This document shows positions 51,006 to 59,591 of a DNA stretch of 64,000 nt, piece after piece (within the stretch, counting starts at the first letter, position 1; every line of letters begins with the position of its first letter). The stretch lies in assembly GCA_910583765.1 (NCBI GenBank), contig CAJTYS010000002.1, positions 53,137-117,136 on the forward strand, written 5' to 3'. Below the pieces are notes generated by a model. It was not told the DNA's origin and made no database searches. It worked only from the letters and a program-made list of their open reading frames with translations. Source of the stretch: an uncultured Eubacteriales bacterium (lineage in GTDB: Bacteria; Bacillota; Clostridia; Peptostreptococcales; Anaerovoracaceae). A program made the position numbers and the translations under genes.

Positions 51006-52649
51006 GTGAAAGGGATACCAGCAGGAAGCGGCAGCGTTGCCTTTGGCAGCGCATTGCTCATAAAAGAAAAACAACTATCTATTGACAAGGCTCGGATCCA
51101 AGATGTGGATCAAGAGATCGGAAAACTGCGTCTGGCCTTGGAGCAGGCAGCGAGCACGATTCAGCAGGAAAAACAGGGACTAGAGGCAGAGGGCGACGCA
51201 GCGGCGGAATCCTGCGAACTGCTGGAAGCCCATGAAATGATGCTTTTGGATGAAGAGGCTCACCAAAAGATGGAAGCCTACATCTGTCAAAACCAGGCAG
51301 CCGCTTCCCTGGCAGCTGACCGGGTGTTTGAAGAATATAAAGAAATGTTCGATGGCATGGAAGATGAATACCTAAAGGCCAGGGCAGCTGATTGCGTGGA
51401 TGTGAAAAACCGTATCTTAGAAGCCCTGCAGTCCGGCAGTGAGGCGGAGCCAGCCACAGATATGAAGGCCCAGAATGGCCCCGTTGTGTTAGTGGCAAAA
51501 GAACTGTTTCCATCTGTGCTGCTATCCATGGACCGGAGCAGCATATGTGGATTATTGACAGAGAAAGGCAGCAAGACATCGCATATTGCGATCCTGGCTC
51601 GCAGCATGGGAATTCCGGCCATTATCAGCGGAGAAAACCGTCTGAACCAGATCCAGCAGGGAGATGAAATTGTCCTGGACGGTGAAACAGGAGAATATGC
51701 GGCCTGCCCTTCCAAAGAGGAAAAGGCTCATTACGAGAAAAGAGCAAAACAGCAGCAAGAGGATGCCCAGTCCCTGCAAAAAATGATCGGCAAGGAAAGC
51801 GTTACCCAGAGCGGACGAAAAGTAAGGCTTTTAGCTAACATCGGCTCTCCTGACGATATTCCTGCTGCCAAAAAAAATGATGCCGAAGGTATCGGCCTTT
51901 TTCGCTCTGAGTTCCTTTTCATGGATCGTCCACAGATGCCGGATGAAGAAGAACAATATGAAGCTTACAAAGCCGCAGCCAATGCTTTTGTAGGAAAAGA
52001 AGTGATCATCCGGACTTTGGACGCTGGCGGTGACAAGAACATCCCGTATTTCAATATCCCCAAGGAGGACAACCCGTTCCTTGGATATCGAGCCATCCGC
52101 CTGTGCCTGGGTCATAAAGCCATGTTCAAGATACAGCTGCGGGCCTTGCTGCGGGCCAATGCAGCAGGGAACATCAAGATCATGCTCCCTTTGATCTGCA
52201 AAGTCCAGGAAATACAGGAAGCAAAACAGCTGCTGCAGGAAGCCGCAGAAGAATTGAAGGTGCAGGAATTACTGCCTGAAGGCGCAGAAAAAATACCAGT
52301 GGGCATCATGATCGAAACGCCTGCCGCAGTAATGATTTCCGACCAATTGGCAAAAGAAGCGGATTTTTTCAGCATTGGCACCAATGATCTGATTCAATAC
52401 ACATTGGCTGCGGACCGGACCAATGAAAGGGTCGCTGACCTGTACGATCTGCGCCATCCCGCGATCCGGCGTATGATACAAATGACCATAGAAAATGGAC
52501 ACAAAAGCAAGATCCCAGTGGGTCTTTGCGGCGAAGCGGGAAGCGATGATCAGATGCTGCGGTTTTTATTAGAAGAGCATATCGATGAGATCAGCATGTC
52601 ACCAGGCAGCATCCTGAAATCTCGGGCCGCAGTAAGAAGTTTTGCATAA
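51006..52649 (+). CDS. ptsI: PTS Enzyme I (phosphoenolpyruvate-protein phosphotransferase)
   Basis: This protein of about 547 residues is Enzyme I. The phosphorylated His is in KTSHIAILARSMGIPA (about 193). GIGLFRSEFLFMDR (about 295) and the C-terminal PEP site GTNDLIQYTLAADRTNE (about 459) and GLCGEAGSD (about 504) are all present. The GTG at 51006 with CGGAGGG at 7 nt is preferred over ATG 50988. It starts the phosphate relay from PEP and, with ptsH, makes this operon a self-contained PTS. Confidence 0.95.
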   Translation: MKGIPAGSGSVAFGSALLIKEKQLSIDKARIQDVDQEIGKLRLALEQAASTIQQEKQGLEAEGDAAAESCELLEAHEMMLLDEEAHQKMEAYICQNQAAASLAADRVFEEYKEMFDGMEDEYLKARAADCVDVKNRILEALQSGSEAEPATDMKAQNGPVVLVAKELFPSVLLSMDRSSICGLLTEKGSKTSHIAILARSMGIPAIISGENRLNQIQQGDEIVLDGETGEYAACPSKEEKAHYEKRAKQQQEDAQSLQKMIGKESVTQSGRKVRLLANIGSPDDIPAAKKNDAEGIGLFRSEFLFMDRPQMPDEEEQYEAYKAAANAFVGKEVIIRTLDAGGDKNIPYFNIPKEDNPFLGYRAIRLCLGHKAMFKIQLRALLRANAAGNIKIMLPLICKVQEIQEAKQLLQEAAEELKVQELLPEGAEKIPVGIMIETPAAVMISDQLAKEADFFSIGTNDLIQYTLAADRTNERVADLYDLRHPAIRRMIQMTIENGHKSKIPVGLCGEAGSDDQMLRFLLEEHIDEISMSPGSILKSRAAVRSFA

Positions 52650-52689
52650 GCAGTGCTTGTATTTTCTTAAAATTTCAAAAACAATTCTG

Positions 52690-52719
52690 TTGACAGCACA
52701 GTAAAAAACAAAGTATACT
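52690..52719 (+). promoter_or_regulatory. Sigma-70 promoter for the AOR operon
   Basis: TTGACA (52690-52695) and TATACT (52714-52719) are 18 bp apart, ahead of the riboswitch. Confidence 0.75.
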
Positions 52720-52742
52720 ACTAAGGAAGTATGAATTTAAAA

Positions 52743-52835
52743 ATAACTCCGATTTTCGTATGACACCCTGTGCCGGCGAAAACGTTAGGGTAGTGGGAGC
52801 GATCCTGCTGCCTGCCATTGTGCGAAGGAGACCTG
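52743..52835 (+). promoter_or_regulatory. Molybdenum/tungsten cofactor (Moco) RNA riboswitch
   Basis: The region from ACTCCG to GAAGGAGACC matches my memory of the Moco RNA motif: a 5' CTCCG, an internal GGGAGCGATCC, GCCTGCCATTG, and a closing GAAGGAG. CTCC at 52747-52750 can pair with GGAG at 52827-52830 as the closing P1 helix. The position, between a sigma-70 promoter and a tungsten-type aldehyde oxidoreductase plus MoaD-like gene, is what the family predicts. Whether it reads Moco or Tuco cannot be decided by eye. Confidence 0.75.
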
Positions 52836-52868
52836 ATTTTATGTCAAGCCTGCCTGCGCACTTTTTTT
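52820..52868 (+). terminator. Riboswitch expression-platform terminator
   Basis: GTGCGAAGG (52820-52828) pairs with CCTGCGCAC (52853-52861) with one mismatch, followed by T7. The left arm includes part of the GGAG needed for the aptamer's closing helix. Aptamer and terminator are therefore mutually exclusive, which predicts that ligand binding allows read-through. Confidence 0.65.
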
Positions 52869-52942
52869 GGTTCAGGAAGCAGATGGCAGGGCATCATAAT
52901 CAGTGAAAAGTGCATTTCAATAATGAAAGGTGGAGATATGAA

Positions 52943-54823
52943 ATGATAAAAGATGCACGAATCCTGTATGTAGACCTGAACACAAAAACCACAGAAGTAA
53001 AGACCCTGGACGCGGAGACCTACCGAAAATATCCTGGCGGTTCCGCATTGGGCTTATATTTGATGTTAAAAGAAATGGATCCAAAGGTGGATCCTCTGTC
53101 TCCGGAAAACATGCTGATTTTTTCAGTTTCACCCCTCACTGGCATTCCCATCAGCGGCCAGAGCCGCATGTGCGTGACCACGAAAAGCCCGCTTACCGGA
53201 ACAGTTGGAGATTCCCAGGTCGGAGGCTTTATCCCTGCTGTGGTGAAGGCAAACGGGTGGGATGCGATTGTCCTGAAAGGTAAGGCAGACAAACCGGTAT
53301 ATTTATACATTGAAAAGGATAAGGTGGAAATCAGAAACGCCGAGCATTTATGGGGAAAGATCACCGGCGACACAGAGGAGGCTTTGATCAAAGAACTGGG
53401 TCATGACAAATTTGAATCTTCCATCATCGGACCTGGTGGTGAGAACATGGTTTCCTATGCGGCGATCATGCACAGACGGAGCAGGGCCAATGGCAGAAAT
53501 GGCGTGGGAGCGGTCATGGGCTCCAAGAATTTGAAGGCTCTGGTAGTGAGAAACGCCAAGCCAATCACGCCGGAAGACCAGGCAGGCATGAAGACATTGA
53601 CCCTCAATGTCAAAGAACGAATGGCAGCCAATGACACCATCGTGGACACTTCTCTCAATGGTTCCGCAGGGTGCGTGGACGGCCATGCGGCAGAAGGCTT
53701 CCTGCCTTCCTACAACTGGGAAAAGGGCATGATGGACGACTGGATCAAGACGGCGGGGACCACCATTACGGAAACTGTCCTGAAAAAGAGAGAAACCTGC
53801 TTTGGCTGTGCGATTCGCTGCAAAGGCGTGGTGGACATCCCGGGAAAAGCTGACCCTGAATACGGCGGACCGGAGTATGAGACTTGCGCCACCTTCGGCT
53901 GTTATTGCGGCAACACGGACCTGGGAGACATCTGCCAGGCCAACCAGCTGTGCAACATGTACGGAATCGACACCATCAGCTGCGGCGCTACCATCGCCTG
54001 GGCCATGGATTGCTTTGAAAAGGGCATCCTGACCGCAAAACAAACTGATGGATTGGAATTGAAATTTGGAAATGGTAAGGTTTTTGAAGAACTGATCAAA
54101 AAAATCGCATACAAAGAAAAAGGCATCGGCCAGCTGCTGGCAAAGGGCAGCGCCGCTGCAGCCAAGGAATTGGGAAAAGACGCGGAAGAACTGGTAGTGG
54201 CATGTAAAGGGCAGGAATGGCCGGCCCACATGGTACAGTTCAAACCAAATCTGGCATTGAATTATGCCGCTAACCCTTTTGGCGCGGATCACCAGTCCTC
54301 TGAACACGACCCAGCGCTCATGGCGCCGGATGATGACCAGAACTGGCTGTGGCCGAACATGCTGGATACGTTCGAGAAATGTGACAGCTATGGCGTCCTG
54401 GATGACAATAAAGCTCGCTTTGCCTATGCGACACAGAAATTTTATGCCATGATGGATACGCTCTGTCTGTGCCAGTTCGCATGGGGACCAGCTTGGCAGC
54501 TCTATGGACCGGAAGAACTAGTGGAATTCTGCAAATACGGAATCGGCTGGGACACCTCCATCGAAGAATTGCAGGAGATCGGCGAACGCCGGATCAATAT
54601 GATGCGTCTGTTCAACCAGAAGCTGGGCTTCTCCAGAAAAGACGACATCCTGCCGAAAAAAGCGTTCCTGCCAGTGGAATATGCAGAAGGCGAAATTGCG
54701 CAGATCACGCCGCAGCAGTTTGAAGACACCCTCACCACTTACTACCGCTATGCGGGCTGGGACGTGGAAACGGGAAATCCGACACCGGAAACCATCAAAC
54801 GGCTGGGCCTGGAATGGGTGTAA
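52943..54823 (+). CDS. aor: Aldehyde:ferredoxin oxidoreductase (tungsten/molybdenum, AOR family)
   Basis: This protein of about 626 residues is an AOR family enzyme. The N-terminus has YVDLNTKTTEVKTL and the pterin-binding YPGGSALGLYL (about 31-41). RRSRANGRNGVGAVMGSKNLKA lies near 180 (seen as NGRNGVGAVMGSKNLKA). CFGCAIRC (about 290) with a distant Cys at DTLCLCQF (about 510) forms the 4Fe-4S site. It interconverts aldehydes and carboxylates with ferredoxin. GGTGGAG places the start at 52943. A dedicated sulfur carrier follows and a cofactor riboswitch precedes it. Confidence 0.93.
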   Translation: MIKDARILYVDLNTKTTEVKTLDAETYRKYPGGSALGLYLMLKEMDPKVDPLSPENMLIFSVSPLTGIPISGQSRMCVTTKSPLTGTVGDSQVGGFIPAVVKANGWDAIVLKGKADKPVYLYIEKDKVEIRNAEHLWGKITGDTEEALIKELGHDKFESSIIGPGGENMVSYAAIMHRRSRANGRNGVGAVMGSKNLKALVVRNAKPITPEDQAGMKTLTLNVKERMAANDTIVDTSLNGSAGCVDGHAAEGFLPSYNWEKGMMDDWIKTAGTTITETVLKKRETCFGCAIRCKGVVDIPGKADPEYGGPEYETCATFGCYCGNTDLGDICQANQLCNMYGIDTISCGATIAWAMDCFEKGILTAKQTDGLELKFGNGKVFEELIKKIAYKEKGIGQLLAKGSAAAAKELGKDAEELVVACKGQEWPAHMVQFKPNLALNYAANPFGADHQSSEHDPALMAPDDDQNWLWPNMLDTFEKCDSYGVLDDNKARFAYATQKFYAMMDTLCLCQFAWGPAWQLYGPEELVEFCKYGIGWDTSIEELQEIGERRINMMRLFNQKLGFSRKDDILPKKAFLPVEYAEGEIAQITPQQFEDTLTTYYRYAGWDVETGNPTPETIKRLGLEWV

Positions 54824-54829
54824 AACAAT

Positions 54830-55024
54830 ATGCTTGTGACCATCAATAAAAAGGAGACACAATTGGAAGACGGCCTGACCGTGAGCCAGCTGCTGAAACT
54901 GCGGAAACTGCGCAAAGCAGCGGTCTGGATCAATGGCAAACAGCTGATGCTGGCAGACTACGAGACCTGGGAAATCCAGGAGGGAGACAATATCAAGCTG
55001 CTGCGGATCATGGCCGGAGGCTGA
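54830..55024 (+). CDS. MoaD/ThiS-like sulfur carrier protein
   Basis: This 64-residue protein has the beta-grasp pattern of MoaD/ThiS proteins and ends in the diagnostic Gly-Gly (IMAGG). The C-terminal glycine is thiocarboxylated by an E1-like enzyme and donates sulfur, here most likely to the pterin dithiolene of the AOR cofactor. It lies 6 bp after aor and shares its transcript. Thiamine synthesis is the alternative. Confidence 0.85.
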   Translation: MLVTINKKETQLEDGLTVSQLLKLRKLRKAAVWINGKQLMLADYETWEIQEGDNIKLLRIMAGG

Positions 55025-55148
55025 TTTACTGCCATGATGGATGCGGCAAGAGAATCGCATTAGCAGCATTGTGAGAAGATACGCCACATGAGGCGGGAAA
55101 ACGGTTCACAGTGAATCGTTAATTTCTACAATCGTTATGTTTCCATAC

Positions 55149-55189
55149 AAAAAGCGCATGACTTTGATATATGAAGTCATGTGCTTTTT
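55149..55189 (+). terminator. Rho-independent terminator after AOR operon
   Basis: AAAAAGCGCATGACTT (55149-55164) pairs with AAGTCATGTGCTTTTT (55174-55189) with one G-T pair. The A-flanked arm may make it bidirectional. Confidence 0.88.
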
Positions 55190-55261
55190 CATCAATTGAC
55201 GTTTTCATAGGGATGCGATATATTTTACTCAGAAAAAACTGAGTCAGAAGGAACCGAGCAA

Positions 55262-55962
55262 ATGAAATACTATGGCAGAACCCAGGAACAAAAAAGACTA
55301 CAAGCCATGTTTGATTCGGATCAGCAAAACGTCACCTTGGTTTACGGACGGAGACGAGTTGGGAAAAGCGAATTGATCAAAGAGGCTTTGAAGCGCTCTG
55401 ATGGAAAAAGCATCTATTATGAATGCAAGCAAACATCAGAGCAAAATAACGCAAGCAGTATCGCTGGATTGATTTCGGAAAATTGCGAATATCCTAAGCT
55501 GGCCTTAGATCGCATGGAAGAAGTCCTAAGGTTTTTATTCAAACAAGCAGAGCAAGAGCCATGGATTTTTGTGTTGGATGAATATGCCTATGCGCAGGAG
55601 ACTGTAAAAGGGTTGGACAGCATCTTGCAGAGTTTGATCGATCAACACAAAGACACGTCAAAATTGAAGCTGGTGATCTGCGGTTCTTTCGTGAACACCA
55701 TGCGCTCCTGTTGGAACACCAGAATCCTTTATATGGAAGAGTTGATTGTACCATTGATCTACAACCCATGGACTATTATGATTCTCCCTTGTTTTACCAA
55801 AACTTCTCAGATGAGGACAAAATAAGGCTTTACAGCGTGTTTGGCGGCGTGCCTTATTATAACCGGCTCATAGATCCGAAAAAATCCGTATTTTTCGTGT
55901 TTCTTGGCGAAAAAAAGAAAAACTTCACCCCTGACACTATGCGGGCTTGTCCGCTAAAATAG
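55262..55962 (+). pseudogene. Frameshifted, truncated ATPase_2/DUF234-type ATP-binding protein
   Basis: The first frame (55262 to about 55705) encodes the N-terminal half of an archaeal-type AAA ATPase: YGRTQEQKRL, Walker A YGRRRVGKSELI (about 29) and Walker B WIFVLDEYAYA. Near 55705 the family sequence continues in another frame (LLEHQNPLYGR, then MDYYDSPLFYQNF and VFGGVPYYNRLIDP). The similarity stops near 55893, far short of the usual length of about 450 residues. A +/-1 shift and a 3' deletion have therefore inactivated the gene. Confidence 0.8.
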
Positions 55963-55985
55963 AAGTATACAAGGGGGATGAAGAC

Positions 55986-56624
55986 ATGGGAAAAAAATTG
56001 GCAGGGGTCCTATTTGTGATGATAGCAGCCTTGACTGCGTTAGGGCTGACATTCACGGAACCGGAAAGCGCAGACGCAGCAGGAAATCTGCCGTCCGCAG
56101 TATTGTCAAAAGAGATCTCGCCCAGTGAGGCATCTGATGTGTCGCTGGCCGAAATGACAGAACAATCATCAGACTCATCGCAGGGCGTGCCGCCAAATTC
56201 GGACATCCTGTCAGATACGCAGATCAACGCATCGGCTGCGGAGTCAGACGTGTCACCCAGTGAATCGCTGACAGGATCATCTGAGGCATTGACCGTGAAT
56301 TTCACAGCAGAGCTTCAGTTCAGTTCGGCTACGGATGATCATGTGATGCTGCGGCTGACAAATTTAGGAGAAGAAAGGCTGAACATCGCACCTCAAGCCC
56401 ACTATATGGATCAGCTAGGCAGCGCGGGGTCATGGGACTGTGCGGCAGAGCGGGAGACAGCAGCGGGACCTGGAGAAACCATTTATGTGGATTTTTATAT
56501 GGATCAGGCGGTGGCTCACGGGGAAAATTCCATTTTGGCCTTTTATATCCAATATCAAGGCCAGTGGTATCTGGCGAAAGTCGGGGAACGGAATGGGATC
56601 GAGTGTTTTCTGCGGCATGATTAG
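55986..56624 (+). CDS. Secreted protein with Ser/Glu-rich linker, function unknown
   Basis: This 212-residue protein has a signal peptide (MGKKLAGVLFVMIAALTALG, cleavage plausible after ADA). A low-complexity acidic/Ser region with repeated SPSEASDVS and SPSESLTGS elements follows (about 35-100). A beta-rich domain (about 105-210) with LRLTNLGEERLNIAP ends the protein. AAGGGGGATGAAG precedes the ATG at 55986. It is probably exported or surface-associated. I do not recognise the domain, and its link to the neighbouring defence genes is only positional. Confidence 0.65.
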   Translation: MGKKLAGVLFVMIAALTALGLTFTEPESADAAGNLPSAVLSKEISPSEASDVSLAEMTEQSSDSSQGVPPNSDILSDTQINASAAESDVSPSESLTGSSEALTVNFTAELQFSSATDDHVMLRLTNLGEERLNIAPQAHYMDQLGSAGSWDCAAERETAAGPGETIYVDFYMDQAVAHGENSILAFYIQYQGQWYLAKVGERNGIECFLRHD

Positions 56625-56650
56625 AGGCAGCTTAAAGGACAGACAGTTAG

Positions 56651-56679
56651 TTGAATCCTTAAATTGATTATGATATACT
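56651..56679 (+). promoter_or_regulatory. Sigma-70 promoter for Septu genes
   Basis: TTGAAT (56651-56656) and TATACT (56674-56679) are 17 bp apart, about 30 bp before the ptuA-like ATG. Confidence 0.75.
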
Positions 56680-56710
56680 TTCTAAAACAAGAACTGCCGG
56701 AGGGATACGA

Positions 56711-58015
56711 ATGAGAATCGAGAAGCTAAGAATAAAAAACTTCAGGTGCTTTGAAAATTTGGAAATGCGACTACAGCCGCGATGCAATATATTGATTGGA
56801 GTCAACGGTGCGGGAAAATCCACGATTCTAGATGCGGTGTCCGTTGCTTTAGGTGGTTATCTTTCCGGTTTTGATGATATAGGCGGTCATTCGATTTTAC
56901 CGGAAGACGCGCATTATAAAATGTTTTCAGCGGGCAGCCGTATAGAATCGCAAGAGCAGTTTCCTGTGGAAGTATATGCAGAAGGGCGAATAGAGTCCGA
57001 AGTATCAGGCGAAGAGCCAAAGACCATATTCTGGCAGAGAGAATTAAACGGCAAAGGCCGGCGAACAACACATGGAAATATAAAACCCATCGTGGATTAT
57101 GCGAGGGCTTTGCAGGAAAAGGTGCGTTCCGGTGACGGGGAATGCGTCCTTCCGTTGGTCGCGTATTACGGGACCGGCAGACTATGGCTGCAAAAGAGGA
57201 ATCGAACGCAGCGAAAGAGGAGAGGAGAAAAATTAAACCGGCAAAGAGGCTACGTGGACTGCATCGCTGCGGAATCAAACGAAAAGCAGATGATGCAATG
57301 GTTTGAGGAAATGACATATATACAGTTGCAAGAAGGGGTACCTGCCGCTGAATTAGAAGCAGTCAAAAAGGCACTGAGAGAATGTTATTTGAGCGCAGAG
57401 CCTTCCATTACAGATGCGCGTTTTGGCTATGATGTAAAAAGCCATGAATTGGAGGTGGCCATCTATCGGGGGACGTTCGCAGAGAAATTTCCTGTGAGAA
57501 TGTTGAGCGATGGAGAGAAAGGTGTGATCAGTCTAGTCGCCGATATCGCATACCGCATGGCTTTGCTCAATCCTGATTTGTTGGATAGAGTTTTAGAAAC
57601 CCCAGGAATCGTATTGATCGATGAAATTGATCTGCACCTGCATCCGTCCTGGCAAAAGCGGATCGTTGGAGATTTAATGCGTATTTTTCCCAATGTGCAA
57701 TTTATTATGACAACCCATTCTCCTAGCGTTTTGGCGAATATAAGCAGAGAACATGTTTGGATTTTAGATAAGTACCAATTGAGTCAACCGCAGGATAAAA
57801 CTTATGGTCGAACCATTGAAGAAATTTTGCGCACTGTGATGGATATTGATGTTCGCCCAGAAAAAATACTGAAATTGCAAAACGAATTTGATCATGCGGT
57901 GGATCATGGAAAGTATGAACAGGCAAGAGAGTTGTTAGATGAAATGAAGCGCATTATGGGTGAAAATTCAATTGACGTTATTGAAAATCAAATTGTTCTG
58001 GATGTGGAAAGCTAG
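56711..58015 (+). CDS. ptuA: Septu defence ATPase, PtuA-like
   Basis: This 434-residue SMC/ABC-type ATPase has an N-terminal FRCFENLEMRL strand and Walker A GVNGAGKSTIL (about 31-41). The signature region is RMLSDGEKGVISLVADIA (about 263), Walker B GIVLIDEIDLHLHP (about 300-313), and the H-loop MTTHSPSVL. With the HNH gene 12 bp downstream it forms the two-gene Septu anti-phage arrangement. PtuA is thought to sense or gate the nuclease through ATP binding. GCCGGAGG precedes the ATG, and a good promoter is directly upstream. Confidence 0.85.
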   Translation: MRIEKLRIKNFRCFENLEMRLQPRCNILIGVNGAGKSTILDAVSVALGGYLSGFDDIGGHSILPEDAHYKMFSAGSRIESQEQFPVEVYAEGRIESEVSGEEPKTIFWQRELNGKGRRTTHGNIKPIVDYARALQEKVRSGDGECVLPLVAYYGTGRLWLQKRNRTQRKRRGEKLNRQRGYVDCIAAESNEKQMMQWFEEMTYIQLQEGVPAAELEAVKKALRECYLSAEPSITDARFGYDVKSHELEVAIYRGTFAEKFPVRMLSDGEKGVISLVADIAYRMALLNPDLLDRVLETPGIVLIDEIDLHLHPSWQKRIVGDLMRIFPNVQFIMTTHSPSVLANISREHVWILDKYQLSQPQDKTYGRTIEEILRTVMDIDVRPEKILKLQNEFDHAVDHGKYEQARELLDEMKRIMGENSIDVIENQIVLDVES

Positions 58016-58027
58016 GAGCGTGCGATC

Positions 58028-58717
58028 ATGATTTATATTCAAAAGGGGCCTGAACCAAAACATTTTTTGGAATACAGGCACCAAACCAATGCAAGATTTG
58101 ACGATATGGACTCCCATGTGAAAGCAGAGCTTAGGGAGGCGCTATTAAAAGAGCAGGGACATCTTTGCGCCTATTGTATGTGTCGGATCAATGGCGCAGG
58201 AGATGTAAAAATCGAACATCTGGCAGCGAGAACACCAAAAAATGAACTTGACTATCATAATCTGCTGGCAGTATGTAGGGGCGGCGAAGATGGAGCGATA
58301 GCGGCTCGTTCCTGTGATACTAGAAAGGGAAACAGGCCAATTTTCATTAGCCCATTAAATAAGACAGATATGCATCGAATCTATTATAGTAATAACGGGG
58401 CGATTCATTCCAATGATCATACGCAATATGAGTATACATACGCAGATCAGAATGGTAAATATCATAATGGCTGTTCCAGCCCAGAGCAAGATCTGCAAGA
58501 ACGCTTAAATTTGAATTATAAAAATGGCAACCCAATGATAGGGCGCAAAACGGCATTGAGAAAATTTCAGGAGATGTTACATCCATATAAAGACGTAAAA
58601 AGCAAGAGGGCGTTTTTGGAAAGGATGCAGAAATTTTATGCGGAGCCGAAGGGCTATTTGGAACCATATTGCGGCATTCTCCGTTGGTATATCAACAAAA
58701 AGCTGAGTCAGTTATAA
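58028..58717 (+). CDS. ptuB: Septu defence HNH nuclease, PtuB-like
   Basis: This 229-residue protein fits the PtuB / TIGR02646 HNH family: CAYCMCRI (about 47-54), KIEHLAARTPKNELDYHNLLAVCRGG seen in part (IEHLAARTP, about 61, and NLLAVCRGG, about 77), and SCDTRKGN (about 98). The paired CxxC motifs bind structural zinc and the EH..N residues form the ββα-metal active site. It degrades nucleic acid on PtuA activation. AGGAG lies before the ATG. Confidence 0.87.
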   Translation: MIYIQKGPEPKHFLEYRHQTNARFDDMDSHVKAELREALLKEQGHLCAYCMCRINGAGDVKIEHLAARTPKNELDYHNLLAVCRGGEDGAIAARSCDTRKGNRPIFISPLNKTDMHRIYYSNNGAIHSNDHTQYEYTYADQNGKYHNGCSSPEQDLQERLNLNYKNGNPMIGRKTALRKFQEMLHPYKDVKSKRAFLERMQKFYAEPKGYLEPYCGILRWYINKKLSQL

Positions 58718-58833
58718 GAAATCGAAAGCGCCACCTTAATTCCCCAAGCAAACCTGTCGATAAATAATAGTGAGGGCAAATATCCAAAGACCAAAACCAT
58801 TCGAGCGATCTTAGGCAGAAAAGGAGTAAAATC

Positions 58834-59409
58834 ATGGCAGTATCAGGAATCACAAGCAGCAGCATAGGCGCAGCGGGCATAACCAGCAATACAAAGCACG
58901 CGCAGCAGGGAGAAAGCGAATTTTCAAAACAGGTAATGAAATGCGTCGCTGTTGGCGGGAAAAAAACGCTCTTATGTTCCGATGCGCTGTATTCATCCGC
59001 TGATCCCAGGACAGGAGAATCCGTTAATATCTATCGTGCGCAGGGATACTCAAAAGACAATCCCATATATACTATAAAAGGAATCGATTTTCAGGGAAAA
59101 GAATATGAACAGCAGATCAACGCAAGCATGATCGATGCGAACCACTGCAGCTATAACGAACTGCTGGTCCTGAATTTGGAAACAGGCCATGCCTCGGACA
59201 GAGACCGGATCTATGCGGCCATGACTAGGGACAAAGCTGGAGTCAGCAGCATTTTTGACAAAACGGACTATTTGGCATATGCTCAGGCGGTGATAAAGGA
59301 TCAGAAAACACTGGGCAATTGGACGTCTTACTGGGCCATGGATACCTGGATGAACGATCTTTTGCAGTATGTTTCCAGGGGCAGGCTGGGGAGTTTATTA
59401 GGAATGTAA
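58834..59409 (+). CDS. Unrecognised cytoplasmic protein after Septu genes
   Basis: This 191-residue protein has a Gly/Ser-rich start (AVSGITSSSIGAAGITS), a Cys-containing strand (KKTLLCSDALYSSADP) and a mixed alpha/beta remainder. The C-terminal helices are YLAYAQAVIKDQ and MDTWMNDLLQYVS. AAAAGGAG precedes the ATG and a strong terminator follows. It has no signal peptide or membrane segment. I do not recognise a family. It lies 117 bp after ptuB on the same strand and could be an accessory defence protein or unrelated. Confidence 0.65.
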   Translation: MAVSGITSSSIGAAGITSNTKHAQQGESEFSKQVMKCVAVGGKKTLLCSDALYSSADPRTGESVNIYRAQGYSKDNPIYTIKGIDFQGKEYEQQINASMIDANHCSYNELLVLNLETGHASDRDRIYAAMTRDKAGVSSIFDKTDYLAYAQAVIKDQKTLGNWTSYWAMDTWMNDLLQYVSRGRLGSLLGM

Positions 59410-59450
59410 GACCGAAATCACAATTCACAAATATTACATACCACACGATC

Positions 59451-59482
59451 AAGGGCAGAAGTCGGAAATGACTTCTGCCCTT
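59451..59482. terminator. Strong terminator hairpin between convergent units
   Basis: AAGGGCAGAAGTC (59451-59463) pairs perfectly with GACTTCTGCCCTT (59470-59482), followed by GAATTTTA on the + strand. Confidence 0.85.
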
Positions 59483-59591
59483 GAATTTTACGGTTTACTA
59501 GCCTAGAAGCAAATGCGGTTTTCCTCGCTAGGCGGCTTTGGCAAAGCAGAGAATATGAGAATGCCCTGCCGCTAGCGTTCGGCTGAATTTC

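Noticed and set aside
53348..54307. 319-residue minus-strand open frame inside aor
   Set aside because: It is antisense to conserved AOR sequence and encodes nothing recognisable.
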